DNA of 64,000 bases from Shewanella amazonensis SB2B (GCF_000015245.1 NC_008700.1:2672001-2736000), one strand, 5' to 3'. Positions 9,317-18,238 are shown, counted from the first letter of the stretch. Notes: generated from the letters alone by a model not told the origin. Made by a program: numbers and translations.

Positions 9317-9704
9317 ACTTCACTTCCTTTTTTAAATAAAACGCCGTACCGCACATTTTAATTAATTGCAGTATTAGAATTATTAGTACAGCGTATCATT
9401 TTATTGTTATAACCCGGCAACAAACCTGGGCGAAATATATGTATCACATGCAACACAAAATAAAAAATTAAAATAACAATAAATATTTTCATATTTATTT
9501 AACAGTGCGTTATTCGATATATTCAAAAAGAGCTTAAATAAAATTAAAACTGACAAGCCAAATAATTACAACAGCTTAAAAAAGAACAGGATACTGTATG
9601 ATTCACAGCATAACGTTCTAATTAAACAGCTAGTTACAAATAGGGAGTGAATTTAATCAGATAAGGATAATAAATTACACGAGGATGATTATCGCAAGTG
9701 TTTT
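9317..9704. other. A+T-rich non-coding region upstream of the S8 protease
   Basis: About 390 bases with no convincing ORF on either strand. Base composition is much richer in A and T than the flanking genes. It should hold the promoter of the protease gene, and a half-site TCACAT near 9445 is the only operator-like word I noticed; I do not regard it as proven. Confidence 0.6.
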
Positions 9705-9728
9705 AAAGCCGTACGAACGTACGGCTTT
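9705..9728 (-). terminator. Hairpin terminator after maiA
   Basis: A perfect 11-bp stem (AAAGCCGTACG / CGTACGGCTTT) with a 2-base loop lies 11 bp past the maiA stop. The T tract is short (TTTAAAA on the minus strand), so termination efficiency is uncertain. Confidence 0.6.
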
Positions 9729-9739
9729 ACGTTAACACA

Positions 9740-10381
9740 TTATTGTGCGTCGGGTTGATTTTCCGGCAGTGCGTCTATAAACGCCTGAGTGGCATTACAG
9801 TGGGCCTCGATTCGAAGGATATTTGGATAATTATCCAGCGGTACATTAAACCGACGGGCATTGTAGACCTGAGGAATAAGACAGGCATCGGCAAGCGTCG
9901 GGCTATCGCCAAAGCAATACTCACCACTGTGGCGGGCAAGAAGCTTTTCAAATGCCGTAAAGCCTTCATGGATCCAATGGTGATACCAGGTATTTTTCAC
10001 CTCATCACTGAGTCCCATATCACCACTGAGGTACTGCAGCACTCGAAGATTATTCAGCGGGTGGATTTCACAGGCAATGGCAAGGCACATGGCTCTGACC
10101 GTCGCTCTGTCGGTGGCAGACTCTGGCAGCAACGGCAACCCCAGGCCCGCATCTTCAAAGTACTCCATGATGGCCAGTGACTGGGTCAACACAGTGCCAT
10201 CATCCAGCACCAGGGATGGCACCAGATGTTGGGGGTTAAGGGCTACATAATCGTCACTGTGTTGTTCACCGCCATTTTTCACCAGATGCACCGATAATTG
10301 CTCTGCATCCAGTCCCTTGAGGTTGAGTGCGATGCGCACCCTGTACGCCGCGCTTGAGCGCCAGTATCCATAAAGTTTCAT
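9740..10381 (-). CDS. maiA: Maleylacetoacetate isomerase
   Basis: Zeta-class glutathione transferase of 213 residues that isomerises maleylacetoacetate to fumarylacetoacetate in tyrosine breakdown. The signature S-S-A-A-Y-R-V-R-I-A-L-N at residues 8-19 contains the glutathione-activating serine region. ATG at 10381 was chosen because AGGAGA precedes it and the thioredoxin fold begins immediately (M-K-L-Y-G-Y-W-R); the longer open frame upstream runs through a terminator hairpin. It lies downstream of the fumarylacetoacetate hydrolase gene in the same direction. Confidence 0.93.
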   Translation of the reverse strand: MKLYGYWRSSAAYRVRIALNLKGLDAEQLSVHLVKNGGEQHSDDYVALNPQHLVPSLVLDDGTVLTQSLAIMEYFEDAGLGLPLLPESATDRATVRAMCLAIACEIHPLNNLRVLQYLSGDMGLSDEVKNTWYHHWIHEGFTAFEKLLARHSGEYCFGDSPTLADACLIPQVYNARRFNVPLDNYPNILRIEAHCNATQAFIDALPENQPDAQ

Positions 10382-10433
10382 GCTGTTCTCCTCTGCCTTG
10401 CCGGTCGCCGACATTCTACGGGCCACAATACAC

Positions 10434-10462
10434 AAAACGGGGCCGAGGCCCCGTTTTTCATC
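10434..10462 (-). terminator. Hairpin between the FAH gene and maiA
   Basis: A stem AAAACGGGGCC / GGCCCCGTTTT with a 2-base loop lies in the 91-bp gap between two genes of the same pathway. On the minus strand it is followed by only a short T run, so it may be a partial terminator that lowers maiA expression relative to the upstream gene. Confidence 0.6.
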
Positions 10463-10472
10463 ACTCAAGACA

Positions 10473-11459
10473 TCACGCCTTGTATTCAACCACCTGCTGA
10501 TCGATGGCACCGAAAATGCTGTTGCCAGCATCGTCGAGCATTTCGATACGCACCCGATCGCCAAAGCGCATAAAGGGAGTGGAAGCTTTGCCATCGGCAA
10601 TCACTTCCAGCATACGCTTTTCAGCCAGACAGCTTGAGCCGGCGCTGCGGTCGTAGTTGGAAATGGTACCTGAACCTATGATGGCACCGGCGCCCAGCGG
10701 GCGGGTCTTGGTTACATGGGCTACCAGCTGACTGAAGTTGAACGTCATGTCCACACCGGCATTGGGCTTACCAAAGAGTTCACCGTTCAGGTGAGTGATA
10801 AGTGGCAGATGCACCTTGCTGTCCTGCCATTTATCGCCCAGTTCATCCGGAGTTACGGCCACGGGTGAGAAGCTGCTTGAAGGCTTGGACTGGAAGAAAC
10901 CAAAGCCCTTGGCCAGTTCGGCCGGGATCAGGTTACGCAGTGACACGTCATTCACCAGCATCAACAGCTTGATGTGTGATGCGGCGTTTTCGGCAGAGAT
11001 CCCCATGGGCACATCGTCGGTTACCACGGCGATTTCAGACTCGAAGTCGATACCCCAATCTTCGCTGCCCATTTCAATATTGCTGCGTGGTGGAATAAAG
11101 CTGTCGGAGCCGCCCTGATAAAACAGCGGATCGGTCCAGAAGGTGTCAGGCATTTCTGCGCCACGGGCCTTACGCACCAGCTCAACGTGGTTTACATAGG
11201 CACTGCCATCGGCCCACTGGAATGCGCGTGGAAATGGCGACAGACACTTGGTTTCGTCAAAATCGACGGTGTTTTCAAGCTGACCGGCGTTGAGAGCATC
11301 GTACAGCTCGGTAAGCTGAGGGCTGAGCAGTGCCCAGGCATCCAGCAGCTGCTGCATGGTGTGAGCAATGGCGGGTACGGCAACGGCCTTGGTCAGGTCA
11401 CGGCTTACCAGCATCAGCTGACCATCGCGGCGACCATTGTTATATGTGGCTAATTTCAT
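10473..11459 (-). CDS. fahA: Fumarylacetoacetate hydrolase family protein
   Basis: Predicted to cleave fumarylacetoacetate into fumarate and acetoacetate, the last step of tyrosine degradation; 328 residues. The FAH-domain metal-binding region is visible around E-D-W-G-I-D-F-E-S-E-I-A-V-V. ATG at 11459 is preceded by CAGGAGC at good spacing; a further upstream start would add seven residues without improvement. It is followed by maiA, and tyrR plus phhAB lie just upstream. Homogentisate dioxygenase and 4-hydroxyphenylpyruvate dioxygenase are not in the window. A weak TyrR-like box lies about 130 bp upstream. Confidence 0.9.
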   Translation of the reverse strand: MKLATYNNGRRDGQLMLVSRDLTKAVAVPAIAHTMQQLLDAWALLSPQLTELYDALNAGQLENTVDFDETKCLSPFPRAFQWADGSAYVNHVELVRKARGAEMPDTFWTDPLFYQGGSDSFIPPRSNIEMGSEDWGIDFESEIAVVTDDVPMGISAENAASHIKLLMLVNDVSLRNLIPAELAKGFGFFQSKPSSSFSPVAVTPDELGDKWQDSKVHLPLITHLNGELFGKPNAGVDMTFNFSQLVAHVTKTRPLGAGAIIGSGTISNYDRSAGSSCLAEKRMLEVIADGKASTPFMRFGDRVRIEMLDDAGNSIFGAIDQQVVEYKA

Positions 11460-11590
11460 TCTCTGCTCCTGTCCTCGCACCGCGCCATTGCCGGCGCGAT
11501 ACGGTTTTTAATGGCGTAACAAATACCCCAAGGCGCGAACCTTTGAAATAGCGTGACTCAAATCACAATTCGCGGGGGTTAAGTATCTTT

Positions 11591-11608
11591 TGTAAACTTT
11601 TAAATACA
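11591..11608 (-). promoter_or_regulatory. Weak candidate TyrR box upstream of the FAH gene
   Basis: TGTAAA-N6-AATACA resembles the TyrR consensus TGTAAA-N6-TTTACA, with a perfect left half and a 4/6 right half. It lies 132 bp upstream of the FAH start and between that gene and tyrR. Similarity was judged by eye. Confidence 0.35.
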
Positions 11609-11697
11609 GCGAGAAGTGCCCCCTGATGGCATGCCCCTCTCCACTCAACACTGGTGATAAATTGCCCGGCTGGCTGGCAAATTCTTTTTACACCGTA

Positions 11698-13236
11698 TCA
11701 GCGCTTCTTACTTATCTTATATTCCCGCAACTTGTTGGCGATGGCCGTGTGGCTTACACCTAACTTCTTCGCCAGCTGGCGGGTGCTGGGGTAAGCTGGA
11801 TAAAGGCGTCGCAGCAAGCTGGACTCAAACTGACGCATGGCTTCGTCCAGAGTGCCTTCGAACTGGTTATCAAAGTAGCCAAAGCCTTCAGCGTAAGACG
11901 GCAATTTAAGCTGCTCAACCGTGAGCTCTGCCGAACCATCCCACATAGACACGGCGCGGAACACCGCGTTTTTCAACTGACGCACATTGCCCGGCCAGGC
12001 GTAGGTAAGCAAATGATCACGACAATTGGGGGAAATCCGCCGCATGGGGCTGGAGAGTTGCTGACTGTAATGCTCAAGGAACATTTCGGTAAGCGGAATA
12101 ATGTCCACCTTACGCTCCCGTAGGGAAGGCATGTGGAAGGAAAGTACGTGGATACGATAGTAAAGGTCTTCGCGAAACTCACCCATCTGGCACAGTTCAG
12201 CAAGATTTTTCTGGCTGGAGCAGATGATGCGCACATCGGCCCTCACCTCTTCATCCCCACCAATGCGCCTGAAAGAACCTTCCGTCAGCAGTCGCAGCAG
12301 TTTCACCTGAGCCGCTTTGGACATTTCGGCGATTTCGTCGAGGAATACGCTGCCCCCCTTGGCCTCTTCGAACAGACCGCGCTTGACGATGTGACCATCA
12401 CGCACAAAACCAAACAGTTCTTCCTCTGCCGCACTGTCGGGCAAGGCGGCACAGTTGATGGCAATAAAGGGGCGCTCACGGCGCATACTGGCATCATGGC
12501 AGGCTCTGGCCATCAATTCTTTGCCGGTGCCGGTTTCACCTGTGATGAGTAAGGGCGCGTCCAGTTGTGCCATGCGTTTGGCCTGTTTGAGCACTTCTTT
12601 CATCTTATCGCTTACGGCCAGTACATTTTCAAAGCCTGTGGTTTGGTTTTGCAGGGCATTGAACTGCTTGCCAACCCGGGCGGGGGATTTAAGCGACACC
12701 ACGGCACCGGCGAGAATGCTCTTGTCATTTTCATCGGGCAGGTAAATGGGCAGCATCTCCGCCAGATATTCGTTCTGACCTATGTGGACACGGGTTGCCT
12801 GGGCAAGTACCTGGCTTTCACTGAGCCAGCGCCCAAAGCTGAAACCCTGGACCCAGTGGTTCAAAGATTCTTCCACCACCTCGTGCTCTTTCATACCAAG
12901 GGTCATCAAGGCCGATTCGTTGACGATGCGCACCCGGCCCTTCACATCGATGGAAAATACCGAGTCTGGCAGGGTTCTTAGCAGGGTTTTCAGCGCATAG
13001 TGTTCCTGCTCTGACGGCATAAAGGCCACGGTACGCACGTCGTGCACACTCTCGACCTTTCTAATCTGCGGCATCAGGGCACTCAAGGTATCGAAGCTGA
13101 CTTCGGCAAACTGGAAATACAGGAACCCCCGGTTACTGGCATCGATGGCAAGCAAATTGATACCGTACTTTTCCAGTACGATAAGAATATCCTTGGCGAG
13201 CCCAACCCTGTCCTGACAACTCACTTCCAAACGCAT
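11698..13236 (-). CDS. tyrR: Aromatic amino acid transcriptional regulator TyrR
   Basis: Regulator of 512 residues for aromatic amino acid genes. It has an N-terminal ACT domain (about 1-75), a PAS domain (about 80-190), an AAA+ domain with Walker A G-E-T-G-T-G-K-E, and a C-terminal Fis-like helix-turn-helix (T-R-Q-L-A-K-K-L-G-V-S-H-T-A-I). The sigma-54 contact motif GAFTGA is absent where it would be expected (E-L-F-G-F-V-R-D-G-H), as in TyrR, so it is not a sigma-54 activator. It lies between the FAH/maiA pair and phhAB, all leftward, which suggests local control of phenylalanine and tyrosine catabolism. Confidence 0.93.
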   Translation of the reverse strand: MRLEVSCQDRVGLAKDILIVLEKYGINLLAIDASNRGFLYFQFAEVSFDTLSALMPQIRKVESVHDVRTVAFMPSEQEHYALKTLLRTLPDSVFSIDVKGRVRIVNESALMTLGMKEHEVVEESLNHWVQGFSFGRWLSESQVLAQATRVHIGQNEYLAEMLPIYLPDENDKSILAGAVVSLKSPARVGKQFNALQNQTTGFENVLAVSDKMKEVLKQAKRMAQLDAPLLITGETGTGKELMARACHDASMRRERPFIAINCAALPDSAAEEELFGFVRDGHIVKRGLFEEAKGGSVFLDEIAEMSKAAQVKLLRLLTEGSFRRIGGDEEVRADVRIICSSQKNLAELCQMGEFREDLYYRIHVLSFHMPSLRERKVDIIPLTEMFLEHYSQQLSSPMRRISPNCRDHLLTYAWPGNVRQLKNAVFRAVSMWDGSAELTVEQLKLPSYAEGFGYFDNQFEGTLDEAMRQFESSLLRRLYPAYPSTRQLAKKLGVSHTAIANKLREYKISKKR

Positions 13237-13351
13237 ATGTGAATGTATCCCTTTTGTAATCTTGTTCTTGGGAATGGGGACCTCGTGTCCGCGATTGGCC
13301 GGGATCCCGCTGGAGTACCTGGCGCTATACGGTAGAAGGTATTGGGAAAAG

Positions 13352-13369
13352 TGGCAAGTCTTGTTTACA
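13352..13369 (-). promoter_or_regulatory. Weak candidate TyrR box upstream of tyrR
   Basis: TGGCAA-N6-TTTACA has one perfect and one 4/6 half relative to the TyrR consensus and lies 116 bp before the tyrR start. It may allow autoregulation. The match is only by eye. Confidence 0.3.
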
Positions 13370-13383
13370 GAACTCAGATTAAC

Positions 13384-13426
13384 CCAGAAAAAAATCAGCG
13401 CCCAACTTAACGTAAGGCGCTGATTT
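13384..13426 (-). terminator. Rho-independent terminator after phhAB
   Basis: An 11-bp stem (AAATCAGCGCC / GGCGCTGATTT) with a 13-base loop is followed on the minus strand by a run of T. It lies 15 bp past the phhB stop and separates phhAB from tyrR. Confidence 0.85.
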
Positions 13427-13440
13427 AATTTAAATCCAAA

Positions 13441-13779
13441 TCAGTCCAGCAACTGGTCTGTCTTGGCTGCCATGATGAAGTCGTTGCGGTGCAGCCCCTT
13501 GATGGAGTGAGACCACCAGGTCACCGTGACCTTACCCCACTCGGTGAAAATACCGGGGTGATGAAATTCTTCTTCGGCAAGCTCTGCCAGCTTGTTGGAG
13601 AAGGCCATGGCCAGCTTGAAGTTTTTAAATTTGTACACACGCTCCAACTGCATGATGCCGTCGCGCACTTGTACGCTCCAGTCGGGGATCATCCGGATAA
13701 GCTCAGCCAGTTCGGCGTCAGTGACCTTGGGGGCATCAGCCTGGCAGGCTTCGCACTTCATGGATGCTAATTCGCTCAT
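13441..13779 (-). CDS. phhB: Pterin-4a-carbinolamine dehydratase PhhB
   Basis: Small enzyme of 112 residues that recycles the pterin cofactor used by phenylalanine hydroxylase. The active-site pattern E-F-H-H-P-G-I-F-T-E-W (about residues 72-82) and the following W-W-S-H-S-I-K-G-L are diagnostic. The N-terminus holds a C-x-x-C pair (C-E-A-C) not needed for catalysis. It starts 27 bp after phhA stops and ends just before a strong terminator, so the two genes form an operon. Confidence 0.94.
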   Translation of the reverse strand: MSELASMKCEACQADAPKVTDAELAELIRMIPDWSVQVRDGIMQLERVYKFKNFKLAMAFSNKLAELAEEEFHHPGIFTEWGKVTVTWWSHSIKGLHRNDFIMAAKTDQLLD

Positions 13780-13806
13780 TACTGCTCCTGTAATTCTTCT
13801 ATTTAT

Positions 13807-14598
13807 TTAAACGGCCTTGGCCTTGGGCTCAAACAAGGGGGCATGCAGCCCTAGTTGTCTGGCTCGGGTGACGGATTGCATGATGTCCATACGGGCAATC
13901 TCATCAAGGAAATCAATATGTTCAATTTCAAAATAGACGGGCTGCATAATATCAATACGATAGGGTGTCCGCAGCACATCCAGCAAATCAAACGGTTTTC
14001 TCAAGGGTTTATCACCCATGGCATACAGCGTTTCGCCGGGTGAACTCAGGATGCCGCCACCGTAGATACGCAGCTCACCATCCCTTGGCTTCAGGAGGCC
14101 AAATTCCACGGTAAACCAATAGAGTCTGGCCAAATACACCCGTTCCTCTTTGGTGGCCGCCAGGCCCAGCTTGCCATAGATGTGGGAAAAATTGGCAAAG
14201 GCGGGATTGGTCAGCAGTGGGCAATGACCAAAGATTTCATGAAAAATATCCGGCTCTTGCAGATAATCAAACTCTTCCCGGCTGCGGATAAAGGTGGCCA
14301 CGGGAAACTGACGGCTCGCCAGCAGTTCGAAAAAGCGCTCAAAAGAAATCAGCGCCGGCACCGCCGCCGTTTTCCAGCCAGTGGTATCCAGCAGCACCTC
14401 ATCAACTTCAGCCAGTTGTGGCACACGATCCTTGGGCAGCGCCAGACGCTCCAGGCCATCCAGATATTCCTGACAGGCACGTCCGGGCAGATTCACTGCC
14501 TGACGTGCATAAAGCTCTGCCCAAATTTCGTTTTCCTGATCCGGATAGGCAATTACGCCGTGCGCATCAGGTTTGCGGGCAACATACTGTGTACTCAT
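13807..14598 (-). CDS. phhA: Phenylalanine-4-hydroxylase PhhA
   Basis: Iron- and tetrahydrobiopterin-dependent monooxygenase of 263 residues that converts phenylalanine to tyrosine. The iron ligands are visible as His120 and His125 (F-H-E-I-F-G-H) and Glu165 (T-V-E-F-G-L-L). The length matches bacterial single-domain enzymes, which lack the mammalian regulatory domain. It is the first gene of the phhAB operon and a good TyrR-like box lies about 105 bp upstream. Confidence 0.95.
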   Translation of the reverse strand: MSTQYVARKPDAHGVIAYPDQENEIWAELYARQAVNLPGRACQEYLDGLERLALPKDRVPQLAEVDEVLLDTTGWKTAAVPALISFERFFELLASRQFPVATFIRSREEFDYLQEPDIFHEIFGHCPLLTNPAFANFSHIYGKLGLAATKEERVYLARLYWFTVEFGLLKPRDGELRIYGGGILSSPGETLYAMGDKPLRKPFDLLDVLRTPYRIDIMQPVYFEIEHIDFLDEIARMDIMQSVTRARQLGLHAPLFEPKAKAV

Positions 14599-14702
14599 CT
14601 CGGGTTCACTTCAGGTTAACTTCAACCCCCCAATAGTGTTCCAAGGGCGGATTTTTGTTAACTGCCTCACGTTTTATTCCTGCGTCCTCTGCTAGCAAAT
14701 TT

Positions 14703-14720
14703 CGTAAAGCTTTTATTACA
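14703..14720 (-). promoter_or_regulatory. Candidate TyrR box upstream of phhA
   Basis: CGTAAA-N6-ATTACA matches the TyrR consensus TGTAAA-N6-TTTACA at 10 of 12 positions. It lies 105 bp upstream of the phhA start, with tyrR itself two genes away. This is the best TyrR-like site in the region. Confidence 0.5.
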
Positions 14721-14956
14721 ATCGCAATACAGGGCAGTAACCAAACCATGGGGTTGATGTGTATTTTTGACAGGGTGATATCCCGAATGAACAGGACTGG
14801 TTCCAGTTTGCTCAAACAGGTGAAAAATTTAGCGAATTCACCTTAGGGTCAATGGTTTTTCACCAAGGCTCCATTACAATAGGCACAGATACAGATGTCG
14901 TGAAAGCCACGGCCAGAATCGACAAATCCCTTTTTGCACAGTTGCTAAGGAACACC

Positions 14957-15865
14957 ATGAGACAAACCAAAATCCGTAAGGCCGTGATCCCTGTTGCCGG
15001 TCTGGGTACCCGGATGCTCCCTGCCACCAAAGCCATCCCCAAGGAGATGCTGCCGGTCGTGGATAAGCCACTCATCCAGTATGTGGTCAGCGAAGCCGTG
15101 GCGGCCGGGATTAAGGAAATTGTCCTGGTAACCCACGCCAGTAAAAACTCCATCGAAAACCATTTCGACACCAGTTTTGAGCTCGAAGCCCAACTGGAAC
15201 GCCGGGTTAAGCGCCAGTTATTGGATGAAGTTCAGGCCATCTGTCCCAAAGATGTTACCGTGATAAGCGTACGCCAGGCACAGGCCAAGGGCCTGGGTCA
15301 TGCCATCCTGTGCGCCCGCCCGGTGGTGGGGGACGAGCCCTTTGCAGTGCTCCTGCCCGACGTGATAATCGACGGCGCCAAGAGTGACCTGACCAGTGAA
15401 AACCTCGCTGCCATGGTGAGACTCTTCGATGAAACCAGCACCGGCCAAATCATGGTGGAAGCCGTACCCCATGAGATGGTGAATCAATATGGCATTGCCG
15501 ACGTTAAAGGCCACCAGATGGTGAATGGCGACTCCGTGCCACTGGAGGCCTTGGTAGAAAAGCCAGCGGTAGACGAAGCCCCGTCCAACCTCGCTGTGGT
15601 CGGTCGCTACGTACTGCCTGCAGATATCTGGCCTTTACTGGCACGCACCCCTGCCGGAGCCGGCGATGAAATTCAGCTGACCGATGCCATCGCCATGTTG
15701 ATGGAATCCGCTCAGGTCAATGCCTACGGCATGGTGGGTAAAAGCCATGACTGTGGCAACAAGCAGGGTTATATGCAGGCCAATGTGGAATACGCGCTGC
15801 GTCACCCCGAGCTTGGTAAGGAATTTGCCAAGTATTTGAAGCAACTGGTTAAAGGACTCAACTAA
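14957..15865 (+). CDS. galU: UTP-glucose-1-phosphate uridylyltransferase GalU
   Basis: Makes UDP-glucose from glucose-1-phosphate and UTP; 302 residues from ATG at 14957, which has AGGA upstream and gives the canonical N-terminus (M-R-Q-T-K-I-R-K-A-V-I-P-V-A-G-L-G-T-R). A longer upstream frame would add 35 unrelated residues. The nucleotide-binding G-L-G-T-R-M-L-P and K-E-M-L-P-V-V-D-K-P motifs are intact. galE starts 2 bp after the stop. Its product feeds galE here and the UDP-glucose dehydrogenase gene further right. Confidence 0.96.
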   Translation: MRQTKIRKAVIPVAGLGTRMLPATKAIPKEMLPVVDKPLIQYVVSEAVAAGIKEIVLVTHASKNSIENHFDTSFELEAQLERRVKRQLLDEVQAICPKDVTVISVRQAQAKGLGHAILCARPVVGDEPFAVLLPDVIIDGAKSDLTSENLAAMVRLFDETSTGQIMVEAVPHEMVNQYGIADVKGHQMVNGDSVPLEALVEKPAVDEAPSNLAVVGRYVLPADIWPLLARTPAGAGDEIQLTDAIAMLMESAQVNAYGMVGKSHDCGNKQGYMQANVEYALRHPELGKEFAKYLKQLVKGLN

Positions 15866-15867
15866 GG

Positions 15868-16878
15868 ATGACGATTTTGGTGACCGGCGGTGCCGGCTAC
15901 ATTGGAACCCACACAGTGGTGGCCCTGCAGCAGGCTGGTATGGAGGTGCTGGTTCTTGACAATCTCTCCAACGCATGTGTCGAAGCACTGAACCGGGTCG
16001 AACAGATCACGGGGCAGGCGGTGCCCTTTGTGCAAGGGGATATTCTCGATAAGCCCCTGCTGATGAAAATCTTTATGGATAACGACATTGAGGCGGTGAT
16101 CCACTTCGCCGGCCTCAAGGCAGTGGGGGAATCGGTTGCTCAGCCGCTGCGCTATTACGAAAACAATGTCACCGGTACCCTGGTGCTTTGCCAGGTGATG
16201 GCCGAATTTAACGTGAAGCAGCTGGTGTTTTCTTCTTCAGCCACCGTGTATGGCGATCCCGCCAGTCTGCCCATCACCGAAGACTTTCCCACAGGGGCAA
16301 CCAATCCCTATGGCCAGTCCAAGCTGATGGTGGAACACATTTTGGCTGATTTGCACCATTCAGATCCCAGCTGGAATATCGCCCGCCTGCGTTATTTCAA
16401 TCCCGTGGGTGCCCATGAAAGCGGGCTGATTGGCGAAGATCCCAATGACATCCCCAACAACCTGATGCCCTTTATCAGCCAGGTTGCCGTGGGCAAACGG
16501 GAAAAATTGTCGATTTTTGGCAATGACTACCCTACCCACGATGGCACGGGGGTGCGGGATTATATCCACGTGGTAGACCTGGCAGACGGACATTTGAAAG
16601 CCCTTGAAAAGCTGAGAACCCAACCCGGTCTGGTTACCTACAACCTGGGCACAGGTCAGGGCTACAGCGTACTGGATATGGTCAAGGCCTTTGAAAAAGC
16701 CTCAGGCAAAGCCGTGCCCTATGAAATAGCCCCACGACGCCCCGGCGACATCGCCGCCTGTTATGCTGATCCCGGCAAAGCCACCAAAGAACTGGGCTGG
16801 AAAGCAAAGCTCTCTGTGGATGAGATGGCCGCCAGCAGCTGGCGCTGGCAGTCCGGCAATCCCAACGGTTACCGATAA
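15868..16878 (+). CDS. galE: UDP-glucose 4-epimerase GalE
   Basis: Short-chain dehydrogenase family enzyme of 336 residues interconverting UDP-glucose and UDP-galactose. The NAD-binding G-G-A-G-Y-I-G (residues 7-13) and catalytic Ser124, Tyr148 and Lys152 (Y-G-Q-S-K) are present, and the C-terminus N-P-N-G-Y-R is typical. It is translationally tight with galU (2-bp gap) and is followed by a terminator. Confidence 0.95.
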   Translation: MTILVTGGAGYIGTHTVVALQQAGMEVLVLDNLSNACVEALNRVEQITGQAVPFVQGDILDKPLLMKIFMDNDIEAVIHFAGLKAVGESVAQPLRYYENNVTGTLVLCQVMAEFNVKQLVFSSSATVYGDPASLPITEDFPTGATNPYGQSKLMVEHILADLHHSDPSWNIARLRYFNPVGAHESGLIGEDPNDIPNNLMPFISQVAVGKREKLSIFGNDYPTHDGTGVRDYIHVVDLADGHLKALEKLRTQPGLVTYNLGTGQGYSVLDMVKAFEKASGKAVPYEIAPRRPGDIAACYADPGKATKELGWKAKLSVDEMAASSWRWQSGNPNGYR

Positions 16879-16883
16879 GATTC

Positions 16884-16902
16884 AGGCCCTTCGGGGCCTT
16901 TT
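16884..16902 (+). terminator. Rho-independent terminator after galUE
   Basis: The hairpin AGGCCC-TTCG-GGGCCT is followed by TTTT. It ends just 4-5 bp before the napF start codon, so napF translation initiation lies right beside the terminator. Confidence 0.75.
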
Positions 16903-16906
16903 GCCT

Positions 16907-17404
16907 ATGAAAGAGAACATTAATTTAAGTCGCCGCCGACTCTTCAGTCGCCGCAAGGACAACGCCCTGCGGCCACCCTTTGTGCGCGATGATGTGGAGT
17001 TTACTGACCTGTGCAGCCGCTGCGGTGACTGCATAACGGTGTGCGAGACAAAAATCATCGTCAAGGGAGAGGCAGGATTCCCCGAAGTTCGCTTCGACAA
17101 CGCCGAGTGCACTTTCTGCGGGGAATGCGCCAAGGTCTGTCCCGAGCCCATCTTTTCCCTCGATAAGTCCCCACCTTGGACTCTGGAGGCGAGTATCCAG
17201 GAGTCGTGCCTCGCTCACCGGGGCATTTGGTGCCAAAGCTGCAAAGATGCCTGCGATGTCAGTGCCATCCGCTTCACCCCGACTCTGGGCCGTGCGCCCA
17301 CGCCGGAATTATTGCTGGATGCTTGCACCGGCTGCGGCGCCTGTGTGGCCCCCTGCCCGGCCGATGCCATTGTGATGATAAAACCCCAGACCACGCCTCA
17401 GTAA
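16907..17404 (+). CDS. napF: Ferredoxin-type protein NapF
   Basis: Cytoplasmic iron-sulfur protein of 165 residues associated with maturation of periplasmic nitrate reductase NapA. Three typical [4Fe-4S] motifs are visible: C-S-R-C-G-D-C-x3-C, C-T-F-C-G-E-C-x3-C-P and C-T-G-C-G-A-C-x3-C-P, plus an extra C-Q-S-C-x3-C group. ATG at 16907 gives the usual basic N-terminus (S-R-R-R-L-F-S-R-R). No other nap genes are next to it, so this copy is detached from a nap operon within this window. The ribosome site is poor because the galE terminator abuts the start. Confidence 0.9.
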   Translation: MKENINLSRRRLFSRRKDNALRPPFVRDDVEFTDLCSRCGDCITVCETKIIVKGEAGFPEVRFDNAECTFCGECAKVCPEPIFSLDKSPPWTLEASIQESCLAHRGIWCQSCKDACDVSAIRFTPTLGRAPTPELLLDACTGCGACVAPCPADAIVMIKPQTTPQ

Positions 17405-17761
17405 TCCCCGCCAAAATCAGGTCACGGCGATTAACCTTTCTGAGGTAACGCCTTGGTAAAAATTGGGGAAAGGGTGATCATAACCGGGACACGTCGATGT
17501 ATCTGGTTGGATTCTCTATTCCCTTAATCCCTTAATCCCTTAATCCCTTAATCCACTATTCCCCGCTCCCCTGCTCCCGCCCATAGCGCTTCGGCGCAGA
17601 GACTCACCATCTCCAAACATCGCGCCGATGTACCCCCTGCAAACTGAGAACTGAGCCAAATTTCTGACATTAGCGCCAAATATTAGTGGTTTGCACTGGC
17701 GCAAATCGGGAGTAACATCCATCAAACAAATTTCTCATACTTCGGAATTACCTCCAGAACT
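17405..17761. other. Intergenic region napF-bactofilin with an octamer tandem repeat
   Basis: About 357 bases without a supported gene. It holds the four-copy octamer repeat listed separately and otherwise unremarkable sequence; the last 60 bp should carry the bactofilin promoter. Confidence 0.6.
17521..17552. repeat. Tandem octamer repeat (CCCTTAAT) x4
   Basis: Four perfect copies of an 8-bp unit. The unit contains TTAA, which reads as TAA on both strands, and 8 is not a multiple of 3, so the array has stop codons in every frame of both strands. It shares this logic with the CTAG heptamer arrays further right. Confidence 0.95.
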
Positions 17762-18178
17762 ATGTTTGGAAAAAATACCAAATCCAGCGCAGGCCTCACT
17801 TTCATATCGCCTGGCACCCGCCTCAGTGGCGAAACCCGTTTCGAAGGCGATGCCCTCATTGGTGGTGAACTTCTGGGCAACGTTGAAGCGCTAAACAAGA
17901 TAACCATTGAACCGGGCGGAGTCATTGATGGCGTGCTGAAATGCACCGAGCTGAAAGTGTCCGGGCAATTCAAAGGTAAACTCTTCTGTGAAAAGCTCAT
18001 CATTGCCGGTGGCGGAACCGTTGAAGGTGAAGTTAAATGTGACCGCATGGAAATCTTCGAGGGTGGCCAGTTTATAGGGTTCAGGACCCGCGAAAGTGTC
18101 AGCGGCGAGCTGCTGGAAGCCAAAAAAGCCGACCATCAGAAAGACTCTCAGGTACTGCTGCGCCAGGAACCCGCTTGA
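17762..18178 (+). CDS. Bactofilin (polymer-forming cytoskeletal protein)
   Basis: Protein of 138 residues with the DUF583/bactofilin right-handed beta-helix core (about 15-115), seen as regular G-G and hydrophobic periodicity (F-E-G-D-A-L-I-G-G-E-L-L-G-N-V-E). Bactofilins polymerise without nucleotide and locally organise cell-wall or morphogenesis enzymes at the inner membrane. Here it stands alone between napF and a regulator, with no M23 peptidase partner next to it. Confidence 0.88.
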   Translation: MFGKNTKSSAGLTFISPGTRLSGETRFEGDALIGGELLGNVEALNKITIEPGGVIDGVLKCTELKVSGQFKGKLFCEKLIIAGGGTVEGEVKCDRMEIFEGGQFIGFRTRESVSGELLEAKKADHQKDSQVLLRQEPA

Positions 18179-18238
18179 TTGGCATCCAGCCTTATCAAGG
18201 AAGGTGCTGAAACTTGCTTCTTAAAATCTTGCCTTCAC

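Noticed and set aside
9435..9460. A CRP site upstream of the S8 protease
   Set aside because: Only one half-site (TCACAT) is visible; the other half does not match.
16763..16906. N-terminal extension of NapF overlapping galE
   Set aside because: The extra residues are an out-of-frame reading of galE and its terminator; the canonical NapF N-terminus begins at 16907.
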